This document shows, one piece after another, positions 1 to 9,760 of a DNA stretch of 41,208 nt; position 1 is the first letter of the stretch, and every line of letters begins with the position of its first letter. Source of the DNA: Myxococcaceae bacterium (GTDB lineage Bacteria; Myxococcota; Myxococcia; Myxococcales; Myxococcaceae). The position numbers and the translations under genes were made by a program. Below the pieces are notes generated by a model. The model was not told the origin of the DNA and did not search any database. It worked only from the letters and a program-made list of their open reading frames with translations. The stretch spans positions 1-41,208 of the forward strand of contig JAFGNZ010000310.1 of NCBI GenBank assembly GCA_016926755.1, read 5' to 3'.

Positions 1-1
1 G

Positions 2-565
2 GCCAGCCCCGTGCGCCGGTGGCTCTGGGCGGGGCTGGGGCTGCTGGCGCTGGTGGCCGCGGTGGGGATCGACTCGCTGCTCCGCTCTCGGACGCAGGGC
101 GCGGCGCCCACCCTGGGGGTGTCCCAGGAGACGGGGCCCGTGGCCGCGCCGCCGCTGGCAGGAGGGGGGGATGCCGGGTCGGCCGTGGCGGGAGCTCCTC
201 CCGTGGAGCCCGCGACGCCCCCGGAGTCGGCGCAGGTGGCCCAGGCCTCCGCTGACGCAGGGACGGCGCCGGATGCCGGAGCCCTCGCCGCGGCGCCCCC
301 CGCAAGCCCCGGGCCGGACAGCGGCGGCAAGGAGGCTCGTCCCGCGACGCACCCCGTCAAGCTGGGGATCCTCGACGTCTTCGCCCAGCCCTACGCCACC
401 GTCCTCGTGAACGGCAAGCCGCTGGGCGAAGTCACCGGGAGGCAGACCTTCAAGCTGGCCCCGGGCAACTACCGGGTCACCTTCGAGCACCCGCGTGGCT
501 CCAGGTCGGAGATCATCACCATCCCGCCTGGGGGCACGGTGAAGCGGCAGTTCCGCGCCCGCTGA
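2..565 (+). CDS. PEGA-domain protein, 3' part (probable C-terminus of a membrane-anchored Ser/Thr kinase)
   Basis: The frame is open to the left edge of the window, so the true start is probably outside; a GTG at 11 would give 184 residues. Seen: one transmembrane segment right after an Arg-Arg pair (about residues 5-26 from the GTG), then about 85 residues rich in Ala/Pro/Gly/Asp, then a C-terminal domain of about 70 residues beginning near GILDVFAQPYATVLVNGKPL, which has the beta-rich PEGA pattern (surface-associated beta repeat). Known: in myxobacteria the order kinase, membrane helix, linker, PEGA is common for receptor Ser/Thr kinases. The kinase domain itself is not in view, so that identity is inference; a stand-alone exported PEGA protein is the alternative. 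Confidence 0.6.
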   Translation, partial: ASPVRRWLWAGLGLLALVAAVGIDSLLRSRTQGAAPTLGVSQETGPVAAPPLAGGGDAGSAVAGAPPVEPATPPESAQVAQASADAGTAPDAGALAAAPPASPGPDSGGKEARPATHPVKLGILDVFAQPYATVLVNGKPLGEVTGRQTFKLAPGNYRVTFEHPRGSRSEIITIPPGGTVKRQFRAR

Positions 566-743
566 GCGCGCGGCCCCTGACTCCGAACAGCTGCGCCTGC
601 TGAGCCCCCGCCGGCCCGGGATCCGCCCCGCGCCCGACGCGGCGCGTCCTGTTCATTCCGCGACACCCCTGTAGCCCTTTCGGGCTTGACTTGGTCCGCC
701 GATTTCTGGCACTCAATATATTCCCTTCATTAGCGTGTATTGA
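566..743. other. Intergenic region upstream of the MerR-type gene
   Basis: The last 60 bases are distinctly A/T-richer than the surroundings (TATATT-like stretch near 717-722), as expected for a promoter. Arms TCAATA and TATTGA flank a gap of about 19 bases just before the start of the next gene and could be a regulator-binding dyad. A TTGACT lies further upstream but is not at normal spacing from a -10 hexamer, so no promoter is assigned firmly. Confidence 0.25.
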
Positions 744-1268
744 ATGGAGAAAATGGATCTGCTGGGTCCCGAGGAGATCGAACGGATCGAGCGCGACCAC
801 GCCGAGGGGCTACCGGCGAGCGCGATCCTCGAGATCTTTCGGCCGCGCGGCGTGCAGCTGTCGGAGGCGACGTTTCGCAAGTACGTCCAGGCGGGGCTGC
901 TGCCGCGCAGCCGCCGCGTGGGCCGCAAGGGCAAGCACCAGGGCAGCCTGGGGCTCTACCCGGTGGAGGCCGTGCGGCGCATCAACGCCATCAAGAAGAT
1001 GATGGCGGAGGGGCACACGCTCGAGGACATCAAGCGTTCGTTCCTCTTCCACCGCAACCACATCGACCAGCTCGAGCGCAACCTGGCCTCGGTGTTGGAT
1101 GGCTTCCAGTCAGAGTTGGGGGGGCGTCCGTTCGGCGGGGAGCACCGGCGGACGCTCGAGGAGCAGCTGGCGGTCCTGCGGCGTCGGGCGCAGGACCTGG
1201 TCCGCGACGTGGCACGTCTGGGCAGTGCCGTCACCGCGCGCGGAGACGAAAGGCTTGAATCGCAATAG
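744..1268 (+). CDS. MerR-family transcriptional regulator
   Basis: 174 residues. The N-terminal half holds the MerR-type winged helix: a recognition segment around [15 protein letters not shown], then a basic wing ([12 protein letters not shown]), then [19 protein letters not shown] and LEDIKRSF, the usual continuation of the family fold. The C-terminal half is a predicted dimerising helix ([22 protein letters not shown]) with no cysteine-rich metal site and no B12 or ligand domain, so the inducer cannot be guessed. Start: ATG 744 or ATG 753; a GGAGA at 746-750 lies between them and is too close to 753, so the choice is open. The A/T-rich stretch with an interrupted dyad just upstream is compatible with autoregulation (inference). 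The gene points toward the purH block but is separated from it by one other gene. Confidence 0.75.
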   Translation: MEKMDLLGPEEIERIERDHAEGLPASAILEIFRPRGVQLSEATFRKYVQAGLLPRSRRVGRKGKHQGSLGLYPVEAVRRINAIKKMMAEGHTLEDIKRSFLFHRNHIDQLERNLASVLDGFQSELGGRPFGGEHRRTLEEQLAVLRRRAQDLVRDVARLGSAVTARGDERLESQ

Positions 1269-1318
1269 GATGCTACAGGCCTGGGCAACCGGATAGATTG
1301 GGAACGTTCGGAGGGGAC

Positions 1319-1813
<495 letters not shown>

Positions 1814-1918
1814 GCGGCTGGGCGTCAGGTGCGAGGCGTCCGCCCTACGCAGCGCGTTGACACCCTGGGAGGCGGTTGGTAACACGGCCGCCCTCCTCTC
1901 ATCGCGAGGCCCACCTCC

Positions 1919-3463
1919 GTGCTGGCTCTCCTCAGCGTTTCCGACAAACGCGGGCTCGTTCCTTTCGCGCAAGGCCTTGTCCGGCGCGGCTTCCGGCTGC
2001 TGTCCACGGGCGGCACCCTGGCGGCGCTCCAGGCCGCCGGAGTCCCCGCGACCCAGGTCTCCGAGCACACGCAGAGCCCGGAGATCCTCGGCGGCCGGGT
2101 GAAGACACTCCACCCCCGCATCCACGGCGGGTTGCTGGGACGGCTGGAGCTGGAGAGCGATCGGGCGGAGATGGCGGCCCACGGCATCGAGCCCATCTCG
2201 CTGGTCGCGGTGAACCTCTACCCCTTCCGGCAGACGGTGGCCGCCGGCGCCAGCGAGGCCGAGGTCATCGAGCAGATCGACATCGGCGGGCCGGCCATGG
2301 TGCGCGCGGCGGCGAAGAACTCGCGCCACGTCACCGTGGTGGTGGATCCGGACGAATACGAGGCGGTGCTGGCGGAGCTGGAGAAGGCCGGCGGGGTGGG
2401 GGAGGAGACGCGGCGCCGGCTGATGCGCAAGGCGTTCGCGCACACGGCGGCCTATGACGCGGCCATCGCCGGGTGGCTGGGGAGCCAGGCCCGGGAGCCC
2501 TTCCCCGAGGAGCTGTCGCTGTCCTTCCGCAAGGCGCAGGGCCTGCGCTACGGCGAGAACCCCCACCAGCAGGGCGCCTTCTACCGGGAGCACACCGCTC
2601 CGGCCGAGCCCACCGTGGCCTTCTCCAAGGTCCTTCAGGGCAAGGAGCTGTCCTACAACAACTTCCTGGATCTGGACGCGGCGCTGGGGCTCGTCCTGGA
2701 GTTCCCCGAGCGGCCCTGCGCCGTCATCATCAAGCACAACACCCCGTGCGGGGTGGCGGTGGATGAGGCGCTGGTGCGGGCCTACCGCACGGCCCGCGCC
2801 GCGGACGAGGTGTCCGCCTTTGGCGGCATCGTCGCGCTCAACCGCGAGGTGGACGAGCCGTGCGCCCAGGCGCTGGCGGAGACGTTCCTCGAGGCGGTCA
2901 TCGCCCCCTCCTACTCAGCGGCTGCCCTGCAGGTGCTCGGCGCGAAGAAGAACCTGAGGCTGCTGGAGGCGGGGCCCGGCCTTGCCTCGCCCCAGGCCCG
3001 GCCGCGCGCGCAGCGGGACGCCCGGAGCGTGTCCGGGGGGCTGCTCCTGCAGGACAAGGACGCGGTCGAGCCCCCGCTGGAGTGGAAGGTCGTCACGAAG
3101 CGGCACCCCTCCGCCGAGGAGGAGAAGGCCCTCCGCTTCGCCTGGAAGGTGTGCAAGCATGTGAAGAGCAACGCCATCGTCTTCTCCAGCCCGGACAGGC
3201 TGCTCGCCGCGGGGGGGGGGCAGACGAGCCGGGTGGAGTCGGTGAAGATCGCCGCCGCGCGCGGTGGGCCTGCCCTCAAGGGTAGCGCCGTGGCCTCGGA
3301 TGCCTTCTTCCCCTTCCGGGATGGCCTGGATGAGGCGGCCCGGGCAGGGGCTACCTGCGTCATCCAGCCTGGCGGCTCGGTCCGCGACGCAGAGCTCATC
3401 GCCGCGGCGGATGAACATGGACTGGCGATGGTGGTGACGGGAGTGAGACACTTCCGACACTGA
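1919..3463 (+). CDS. purH: Bifunctional AICAR formyltransferase / IMP cyclohydrolase
   Basis: Catalyses the last two steps of de novo IMP synthesis: formylation of AICAR with 10-formyl-tetrahydrofolate, then ring closure to IMP; cytoplasmic. 514 residues, close to the usual 510-530. The N-terminal cyclohydrolase domain opens with [10 protein letters not shown] and STGGT and continues with [16 protein letters not shown]. The formyltransferase domain carries LRYGENPHQ, the IIKHNTPCG motif holding the catalytic Lys-His pair, [10 protein letters not shown], and [14 protein letters not shown]. The start is GTG 1919, giving the typical N-terminus immediately before ALLSVSDK. It is the first gene of a tight cluster: the next gene starts 3 bases after its stop and purD follows that gene. 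No frameshift or missing motif seen. Confidence 0.97.
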   Translation: MLALLSVSDKRGLVPFAQGLVRRGFRLLSTGGTLAALQAAGVPATQVSEHTQSPEILGGRVKTLHPRIHGGLLGRLELESDRAEMAAHGIEPISLVAVNLYPFRQTVAAGASEAEVIEQIDIGGPAMVRAAAKNSRHVTVVVDPDEYEAVLAELEKAGGVGEETRRRLMRKAFAHTAAYDAAIAGWLGSQAREPFPEELSLSFRKAQGLRYGENPHQQGAFYREHTAPAEPTVAFSKVLQGKELSYNNFLDLDAALGLVLEFPERPCAVIIKHNTPCGVAVDEALVRAYRTARAADEVSAFGGIVALNREVDEPCAQALAETFLEAVIAPSYSAAALQVLGAKKNLRLLEAGPGLASPQARPRAQRDARSVSGGLLLQDKDAVEPPLEWKVVTKRHPSAEEEKALRFAWKVCKHVKSNAIVFSSPDRLLAAGGGQTSRVESVKIAAARGGPALKGSAVASDAFFPFRDGLDEAARAGATCVIQPGGSVRDAELIAAADEHGLAMVVTGVRHFRH

Positions 3464-3466
3464 GCC

Positions 3467-6238
3467 ATGCGGATCGTCTGCCAGAAATGTGCGGCTGCCT
3501 ACGCGATTGATGACCGGCTGATCTCGCCGAAGGGGGTTCGTGCGCAGTGCCCCCGGTGTCGGCACCTCCAGCTCGTCAAACGTGACGCCGCGCCCGAAGC
3601 CTCCGCGCCCGCCGCGCCTGCTCCGCAGCTCGCGCCGCCCGCGGCCTCTCCTCACGCCATGCACGACTTCGGCGCCGCGCCGGACGCCGCGCAGCTCCCG
3701 CCCGATCCGCTGTTCGACGGGCTCGTCGCGCCTCCGCCCGCGCGCCCCTCGCAGGCCACCGCACGTCCCGGGCCCCCCGTGCCCGAGGCCCCTCGCCCTG
3801 CCCCTGCCGTGCACCTGGGCCCGCGTCCCGGGCCCCCTGTGCCGGGTTCCTCCGCACCGGGCGCCAGCAGCGGCGATCCCCTGTTCGACTTCCTCGGCCC
3901 GCCACCCGAGGCGCCGCCTCCTCCCGTGGCTCCCGTGCCGCGCCGTCTCTCCGGGGCTCAGCCGGCCGCTCCTCCGGTCCAGGCTCCGCCCGGGTGCCGC
4001 GAGTGCAACAAGCCCCTCCCGGATCCCTTCGATCAGGCGATCGGGACCTGTGAGGACTGCCGGCAGAAGCAGGATCACGCTTCGCAGGCCAGCAGCGGGG
4101 CCACCCCCCTCCCCGAGAGCTCTCCGCCTGAAGCGGCGCCCTTCGAGCTGCCCCCGCTCGAGTCCATCGACGTCTCCGGCGTCTCTCTGGCTCCAGCGCT
4201 CACGCTCGAGCCTCGCAGCGGCGTCCGCTCCTCTCCACCCAGGCCCGCCTCGTCGGTACAGCCCTCGCAGCCCCTGCAGATGCGCTCCTCGGGCTCGGGC
4301 ATCGGGGGCGTGCTGAAGGGGCTCTTCATGGCGCTGCTCGTGCTCGGAGCCGCGGGCGGCGCCGGGTACTACTTCCTGGTGCTGAGGCCGCAGGCTGGCA
4401 CCCAGCAGTCCGAGCAGCCGGTCGGGCCACCCCCCATCCCCGCGGTGATCCAGGCCGTGCTGCCCCGCTGGGAGCTGCGGTACCTGGATCTCAGCGGCAG
4501 CAGCCTGGAGCGCCTCGAGCAGGGCGCCAGGCAGCTCGCCCTGGATCAGCGCTCCGCCTACGCGGAGGCGGAGGAGTTCTTCCAGCAGGCGCTGCTGCTC
4601 GAGCCCCGCAGTGATGCGGCCATCGCCGGCTACGTCCAGGCCGTGGCGCTCGGGCGTGGCACCAGCATCGACAAGAGCAGCTTCGACGAGGCGCTCTCGC
4701 TCATCGAGGCCGCCGAGGAGCGCGCCGGCCACACGGCGCTGATCCTGCTGGCGCACGCCAACCTCCTGCTCTGCCGCTCCGGCAATGCGGCGTCGATCGA
4801 GCAGGCGCGCAAGCTCGCGGAGGAGGCGCTGGGCAAGGGGACGGACGCGGAGAAGGCCGAGGCGCACCTGGTGCTCGGCCGGGCCTACCTCCAGACCTCC
4901 ATGGGGCTGGCCAACCAGCACTTCGACTCGGCGCTGGCCCTGGCCCCCAACCTCCAGCGCGTGCACTACCACCGCGCCCTGGCCAGCGAGTCCGCCGGGG
5001 ACTACGCGCTCGCGCTGGGCGCGCTGAAGGCCCGCCTGGAGAAGGATCCGGAGCACTGGGACAGCCTGGTCACCATGGCGCGCATCTACCTGGAGGTCGG
5101 CGAGGTGGAGCGCGCGCGTGATCTCTACCAGGCGCGCGCCAAGGCCCAGCCGGGTGATGCGCGCGTGCTCCTGTCGCTGGCGGTGATGCGCTACCAGGTG
5201 GACGGGAACGCGGCGGCCGCCATCCGGGAGCTGCGCGCGCTGCTCAAGAACCGCCAGCGGTACTCGGAGCGTGATGTCGCCGAGGCGCTCGTCCACCTCG
5301 CGGCCGCCGAGCGGATGGCCGGCAACGTGGACGCGGGCGTGAAGGCGGCCGAGGAGGCCCTGGGGCTCGTCAAGGATCTGTCAGCGGCGCACCTGCAGCT
5401 CTTCCTCGCGGCGCTCGGGCGTGGGGATGTGGCGAAGGCGGCCACGCACCTCCCCGGGATCCAGGGGAAGATCGAGGACGCGGCGCTGGAGAAGGTGCTC
5501 GAGGGGCGGCTGCGGCTGGCCGAGAAGAAGCCCGCCGAGGCGCGGGAGCTCTTCCAGGAGGCCGTGCGGATCGACTCTCGCCGGGAGGACGCGCTGCTGC
5601 TGGCGGGGGTCGCCGCCGCGGGCGCCGGGCGCAGGGACGATGCGTTCCGGCTGTTCTACCAGGCCCTCCAGTCCGATCCCAAGCGGCCCATGCCGCGCCC
5701 AGTGACGACGCTGTACTTCCTGCGCGCGGCGGAGACGCTGGAGGGGATGGCCGGCTCCATCCTGGCGCTGAAGAGCAGCCGGGAGGACGTGGCGGCCCCG
5801 CTGTACGAAGGGTTCCTGCTCCAGCGGCTCGGGGATCGGGCCGGCGCGGAGCGGCTGTTCAAGGCGGTGCTCGAGCTGGATCCCAACAATGGCGGCGCGG
5901 CGGCCTATCTGTCCCTGCTGGCGCTGCAGCGGGGAGACGGGAGCAAGGCGCGCACCTTCGGCGCGAGGGCGGTGGCGGCGGGGCGGCAGATGCCGATCGC
6001 GCACCTGGCCAACGGGCTGGCGCTGGCGGAGGGCAAGCAGGTGGAGCCGGCCAAGAAGGCCCTGCGCGAGGCGCTGACGCTGGCGCCGACGATGCTGTCG
6101 GCGGAGGTGAAGCTGGCGGAGCTGGAGCTGGCCTCGGATCGGGGGTCGGCGCGGGCGCGGCTGGTGAAGGTCGCGGGGTTGGATCCCTCGTACCTCGCCG
6201 CCAAGCGGCTGCTGTTCACCACCGATCAGCGAGGGTGA
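3467..6238 (+). CDS. Zinc-ribbon / single-pass membrane / TPR protein
   Basis: 923 residues. It begins with an MJ0042-type zinc ribbon (MRIVCQKCAAAYAIDD, later CPRCRHLQLV: two CxxC pairs). A second CxxC pair region (CRECNKPLPD to CEDCRQ, about residues 176-200) follows a Pro/Ala-rich linker. A transmembrane helix lies at about residues 278-305 (LKGLFMALLVLGAAGGAGYYF). The remaining 600 residues are alpha-helical repeats of TPR type, e.g. ALALGALKARLEKDPEHWDSL and AERLFKAVLELDPNNGGAAA. The topology suggests zinc ribbons in the cytoplasm and TPRs in the periplasm. The start is 3 bases after the purH stop with no good ribosome site of its own, so it is probably translated by coupling; purD begins 1 base after its stop. 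A role as an assembly platform is inference; no enzyme motif is present. Confidence 0.8.
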   Translation: MRIVCQKCAAAYAIDDRLISPKGVRAQCPRCRHLQLVKRDAAPEASAPAAPAPQLAPPAASPHAMHDFGAAPDAAQLPPDPLFDGLVAPPPARPSQATARPGPPVPEAPRPAPAVHLGPRPGPPVPGSSAPGASSGDPLFDFLGPPPEAPPPPVAPVPRRLSGAQPAAPPVQAPPGCRECNKPLPDPFDQAIGTCEDCRQKQDHASQASSGATPLPESSPPEAAPFELPPLESIDVSGVSLAPALTLEPRSGVRSSPPRPASSVQPSQPLQMRSSGSGIGGVLKGLFMALLVLGAAGGAGYYFLVLRPQAGTQQSEQPVGPPPIPAVIQAVLPRWELRYLDLSGSSLERLEQGARQLALDQRSAYAEAEEFFQQALLLEPRSDAAIAGYVQAVALGRGTSIDKSSFDEALSLIEAAEERAGHTALILLAHANLLLCRSGNAASIEQARKLAEEALGKGTDAEKAEAHLVLGRAYLQTSMGLANQHFDSALALAPNLQRVHYHRALASESAGDYALALGALKARLEKDPEHWDSLVTMARIYLEVGEVERARDLYQARAKAQPGDARVLLSLAVMRYQVDGNAAAAIRELRALLKNRQRYSERDVAEALVHLAAAERMAGNVDAGVKAAEEALGLVKDLSAAHLQLFLAALGRGDVAKAATHLPGIQGKIEDAALEKVLEGRLRLAEKKPAEARELFQEAVRIDSRREDALLLAGVAAAGAGRRDDAFRLFYQALQSDPKRPMPRPVTTLYFLRAAETLEGMAGSILALKSSREDVAAPLYEGFLLQRLGDRAGAERLFKAVLELDPNNGGAAAYLSLLALQRGDGSKARTFGARAVAAGRQMPIAHLANGLALAEGKQVEPAKKALREALTLAPTMLSAEVKLAELELASDRGSARARLVKVAGLDPSYLAAKRLLFTTDQRG

Positions 6239-6239
6239 T

Positions 6240-7499
6240 GTGAAGGTCCTTCTCCTGGGCGCGGGCGGCCGCGAGCACGCGCTGGCGTGGAAGCTGGCGC
6301 AGAGCCCGCGGCTCTCGAAGCTGCTGTGTGGCCCTGGCAACCCCGGTACGGCGAGGCTGGGGACGAATGTCCCGGTGAAGGCGGACGCGCCGCGGGAGGT
6401 GGCGGCGCTGGCGCGCCAGGAGCAGGTGGAGCTGGTGGTGGTGGGGCCGGAGGCGCCGCTGGTGGCGGGCGTGGCGGACGCGCTCGCGGCGGAGGGGATC
6501 CCCTGCTTCGGCCCGGTGGAGGCGGCCGCGCGGCTGGAGGGCTCCAAGGCCTTCGCCAAGGAGGTGATGGCCGAGGCGGGCGTGCCCACGGCGGACTTCC
6601 AGGTCTTCACGGACGTGCCGTCTGCGGAGGCGTACGCCGTGGCCCAGGGGCGGATCGTCGTCAAGGCGGACGGCCTGGCCGCGGGCAAGGGCGTGATCGT
6701 CGCGCCGGACGCGGAGGCGGCCCGCGCGGCGGTGCGCGCGGTGGGGGCCATGGGCACGGCGGGGCAGCGGATGGTGCTGGAGGAGCTGCTGGAGGGCGAG
6801 GAGGTCTCCGTCATCGCCCTGTGCGACGGCGAGCGGTACGTGCTGCTGCCGCCCGCGCAGGATCACAAGCGGGTGGGCGAGGGCGACACGGGCCCCAACA
6901 CGGGCGGCATGGGCGCGTACTGCCCGGCCCCGTTCCTCACGCCCGAGGCGCTGGCGCAGGTGGGCGAGCGCGTGATCGCGCCGATGCTGGCGGTGATGCG
7001 CCGCAGGGGCGCGCCGTTCAAGGGGGCGCTCTACGCGGGGCTGATGCTGACGCGGAGCGGGCCCAAGGTGCTGGAGTTCAACGCGCGCTTCGGGGATCCG
7101 GAGACGCAGGTGCTCATGCTGCAGCTCGGGGAGGATCTGCTGCCGCTGCTGGAGGCGTGCGCGCGGGGCCGGCTGGAGCCGCGGGCGCTGGCGCTGGAGC
7201 CCGGGGCCTCGGTGGGCGTGGTGCTGGCGGCGGAGGGCTACCCGGACACGCCGCGGCGAGGCCAGCGGATCGAGGGGCTGGACGCGGTGCCCGCGGGCGC
7301 CACGGCCTTCCTGGCCGGCGTGGAGGCGAAGGAGGGGAGGCTCATCACCGCGGGGGGCCGCGTGCTGACGGTGTGCGCTCGAGGCAAGGATCTGGTGGAG
7401 GCGCGGGATCGGGCCTACGCCGCCATCTCGGGCATCCGCTTCGAGGGCATGCACTTCCGCCGGGACATTGGCGCGCGAGGGCTGCGCGCCACGCCGTGA
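6240..7499 (+). CDS. purD: Phosphoribosylamine-glycine ligase (GAR synthetase)
   Basis: Joins phosphoribosylamine and glycine with ATP, the second step of purine synthesis; cytoplasmic ATP-grasp enzyme. 419 residues, the usual length. Seen: LLLGAGGREHALAWKL at the N-terminus, GPGNPGT, VVGPEAPLVAG, the ATP-grasp segment VKADGLAAGKGV, GPNTGGMGAYCPAP, and the metal/active-site motif NARFGDPETQV, followed by the C-terminal domain (GVVLAAEGYP). It starts at GTG 6240, one base after the stop of the TPR gene, and its last four bases (GTGA, 7496-7499) hold the start of lptF. Translational coupling on both sides is therefore likely. The pairing with LPS export genes is unusual for purine metabolism. 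Confidence 0.97.
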   Translation: MKVLLLGAGGREHALAWKLAQSPRLSKLLCGPGNPGTARLGTNVPVKADAPREVAALARQEQVELVVVGPEAPLVAGVADALAAEGIPCFGPVEAAARLEGSKAFAKEVMAEAGVPTADFQVFTDVPSAEAYAVAQGRIVVKADGLAAGKGVIVAPDAEAARAAVRAVGAMGTAGQRMVLEELLEGEEVSVIALCDGERYVLLPPAQDHKRVGEGDTGPNTGGMGAYCPAPFLTPEALAQVGERVIAPMLAVMRRRGAPFKGALYAGLMLTRSGPKVLEFNARFGDPETQVLMLQLGEDLLPLLEACARGRLEPRALALEPGASVGVVLAAEGYPDTPRRGQRIEGLDAVPAGATAFLAGVEAKEGRLITAGGRVLTVCARGKDLVEARDRAYAAISGIRFEGMHFRRDIGARGLRATP

Positions 7500-8608
7500 A
7501 GCTGCTCGCGCGCTACCTGCTGAAGGAGCTGGTTGTCCCCCTGCTGGTGTGGGTGGCGTTCCTGTTCCTGCTGCTGTTCGTGATGCAGTTCCTGCGGGGC
7601 ACCGAGGTGCTCCTGGGCTCGGCGGTGACGATCGGGGATGTCGGGCGGCTCATCCTCTACCTGTCGCCTCACTTCCTGGTGATGGCGCTGCCCATCGCCT
7701 TCCTCCTGGCCATCCTGCTCGGGCTGGGGCGGCTGAACGAGGATCGGGAGCTCACGGCGCTCCAGGCGCTGGGGATCAGCCCCACGCAGCTCCTGGCGGG
7801 GCCCCTGGCCATCGGCGCGCTGCTGGGCGGGCTCATGCTGCTGCTGTCCTTCACCGGCGAGCCGTGGGGCATGACGGCCGTGCGCGAGCTGGTCAATGAA
7901 GTGATCAAGAAGAACGTGGCGGGCGACGTGAAGTCCGGCGTCTTCTACGAGGATCTGAGCGATCTGACGCTCTACGCGGAGCGCGTCTCCGGCAAGGGCG
8001 AGCGGTGGACGCACGTGCTGCTTCATGACGATCGCGAGCCCTCCTCGCCGCTGCTGGTGCTGGCCCAGCGCGGGCGCATGAGCACCCGCGGGGGAGAGGA
8101 GGCGCTGCGGCTGGTGCTGGATGAGGGCGAGGTGCACCGCGCCAACCGCTCCACCAGCGACTACAGCCTGCTGCGCTTCGAGCAGGGGGAGATCTCGGTG
8201 GGGCTGGGCGGCTCGATGAACCGCAAGAACCGGTTCCGCGCGCCGAAGGAGGAGCTGACGCCCGGGGAGCTGCTCCAGGCGGCCGAGGAGGCGGAGAAGA
8301 GCGGCGGCAACCCGCGCCCGTTCCTCATGTCGCTGCACAGCCGGCTGGGCAACGCGGTGGCGCCGCTGTCCTTCGCGCTGCTGGGCACGCCGCTGGCGCT
8401 GGGGCGGCGGCGCTCCGGGCGGGCGTGGGGCTACCTGCTGACGCTGGGCGGGTACGTGCTCTTCTACCTGCTGAGCCGCGCGTTCGAGAACATGGGCAAC
8501 CAGGGCAAGCTGCCGGTGCTGGTGGCCGGGCAGCTGCCCAATGTCCTCTTCATCGCGCTGGGCGTGTTCGCCATGTGGCGCGTGAGCCGCGCGGGGACGT
8601 CGCGGTGA
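7496..8608 (+). CDS. lptF: LptF/LptG-family LPS export permease (first of pair)
   Basis: 370 residues from GTG 7496, which overlaps the purD stop by the GTGA junction. Predicted topology: N-terminal helices (LLVWVAFLFLLLFVMQFL; FLVMALPIAFLLAILLGLG; LLAGPLAIGALLGGLMLLLS), a periplasmic beta-rich domain of about 170 residues, then three C-terminal helices (LSFALLGTPLALG; WGYLLTLGGYVLFYLL; LPNVLFIALGVFAMW). The stretch RLNEDRELTALQALGIS is the cytoplasmic coupling-helix region typical of the family. Known: LptF and LptG form the membrane part of the LptB2FG transporter that extracts LPS from the inner membrane. The LptF label rather than LptG rests on gene order only. It overlaps the next gene by four bases. 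Confidence 0.85.
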   Translation: MKLLARYLLKELVVPLLVWVAFLFLLLFVMQFLRGTEVLLGSAVTIGDVGRLILYLSPHFLVMALPIAFLLAILLGLGRLNEDRELTALQALGISPTQLLAGPLAIGALLGGLMLLLSFTGEPWGMTAVRELVNEVIKKNVAGDVKSGVFYEDLSDLTLYAERVSGKGERWTHVLLHDDREPSSPLLVLAQRGRMSTRGGEEALRLVLDEGEVHRANRSTSDYSLLRFEQGEISVGLGGSMNRKNRFRAPKEELTPGELLQAAEEAEKSGGNPRPFLMSLHSRLGNAVAPLSFALLGTPLALGRRRSGRAWGYLLTLGGYVLFYLLSRAFENMGNQGKLPVLVAGQLPNVLFIALGVFAMWRVSRAGTSR

Positions 8609-9750
8609 GGGCGACGCTCTTCTTCTACGTGCTGCGCTCCTACGTGAAGTCCGCGGTGGGCATCTTCGCCGCGGTGCTGACGGTGTTCCTGGTGGTGGAC
8701 TTCGTGGATCGGGCCAGGGCCTACACGGGTGAGGGCTGGGTGTGGGACGTGCTGCGGCTGTACGGGAACAAGGCGCTGGTGGCCACGCAGCAGCTGGGGC
8801 CGGCGGCGCTGCTGCTGGCGGCCGGGGCCACGGTCTCCACGCTGCGCAAGCGGGGCGAGGTGACGGCGCTGCGCGCGCTGACGTTCGGGCCCGCCTCGCT
8901 CTACCTGCCCATCGGCCTGTGCGCGCTGGCGGCGTGCGTGGGGCTCATCCCCTTCGATGAGGCGGTGGTGGCCCAGGCCAGCCGGCGGGTGGATGAGATC
9001 TCCACGCAGCGCTTCAACCGGTGGGGCGACTGGCGCCTGTACTACACCCCCAAGCAGTGGTTCCGGCGGGGCGAGCACGTCTTCTTCCTGCGCTCGGGCA
9101 GCGCGGAGGAGGGGTTCCGGGATGTGGCCATCCTGACGCTGACGCCCGAGTTCAAGCTCTCGCGCCGGCTGGACGCGGAGAGCATGTCCCCGGTGGAGGG
9201 GACGCGCTGGCGGCTCACCGGGGTGGTGGAGCGCTCGTTCTCTCCGGACGGGCGCACCCAGGTGCGGACGCGGGACGAGGCGGAGTACGAGCTGGGTGTG
9301 CCCGCGCGCACGTTCCGCATCAGCCCGGGGCGGCCCGAGCAGATGCGCGCCTCCGAGCTGCGGGAGCAGATCGCCGCGCGCGCGGAGCTGGGGCTGGCCT
9401 CGCGCCAGTTCGCGCTGGCGCTGCACAACCGGTTCGCCTACCCCATGGCGGGCCTGCCGGCGGCGTTGCTGGCGGTGGGCCTGGCGCTGCGGCCGAACCG
9501 CCGGGGGCACCTGACCGCGGCGATCGTGGAGGGGCTGCTCATCGCCGTGACGATGTGGGGCCTCATGGTGGTGTGCCGCACGCTGGTGATGACGGAGCGG
9601 CTGGCGCCGGGAGTGGCGGCCTGGCTGCCCTCCGTCGTGCTGAGCCTGGCGGCGGCCGCGCTCTGGCTGCGGCTGGAGGGGCTGCTGCCGCTGAGCAGGC
9701 GGCGCGCGCTGCCGGAGCCTGGTCCGGTGACGCCGGGCTCGACTACTTGA
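8605..9750 (+). CDS. lptG: LptF/LptG-family LPS export permease (second of pair)
   Basis: 381 residues from GTG 8605, again overlapping the preceding stop by GTGA. Same layout as its partner: three N-terminal helices (GIFAAVLTVFLVVDFVD; QLGPAALLLAAGATVSTL; LYLPIGLCALAACVGLI), the family motif RKRGEVTALRALTFGP, a periplasmic beta-rich domain with GTRWRLTGVVERSFSPDG, and three C-terminal helices (AYPMAGLPAALLAVGLAL; AAIVEGLLIAVTMWGLMVV; SVVLSLAAAALWLRL). The two together supply the heterodimeric membrane part of the LPS exporter; LptB, A, C and D are not in the window. The C-terminus is slightly extended with a Pro-rich tail. The ribosome site of the next gene overlaps its stop codon. Confidence 0.85.
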   Translation: MRATLFFYVLRSYVKSAVGIFAAVLTVFLVVDFVDRARAYTGEGWVWDVLRLYGNKALVATQQLGPAALLLAAGATVSTLRKRGEVTALRALTFGPASLYLPIGLCALAACVGLIPFDEAVVAQASRRVDEISTQRFNRWGDWRLYYTPKQWFRRGEHVFFLRSGSAEEGFRDVAILTLTPEFKLSRRLDAESMSPVEGTRWRLTGVVERSFSPDGRTQVRTRDEAEYELGVPARTFRISPGRPEQMRASELREQIAARAELGLASRQFALALHNRFAYPMAGLPAALLAVGLALRPNRRGHLTAAIVEGLLIAVTMWGLMVVCRTLVMTERLAPGVAAWLPSVVLSLAAAALWLRLEGLLPLSRRRALPEPGPVTPGSTT

Positions 9751-9760
9751 GGAGACAGCA

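Noticed and set aside
700-725. Sigma-54 promoter at TGGCAC before the MerR gene
   Set aside because: The -24-like TGGCAC is present but no GC occurs at the -12 position.
2915-5296. 793-codon minus-strand frame across purH and the TPR gene
   Set aside because: Antisense to well-supported genes with diagnostic motifs; the translation is Arg/Gly/Leu low complexity.
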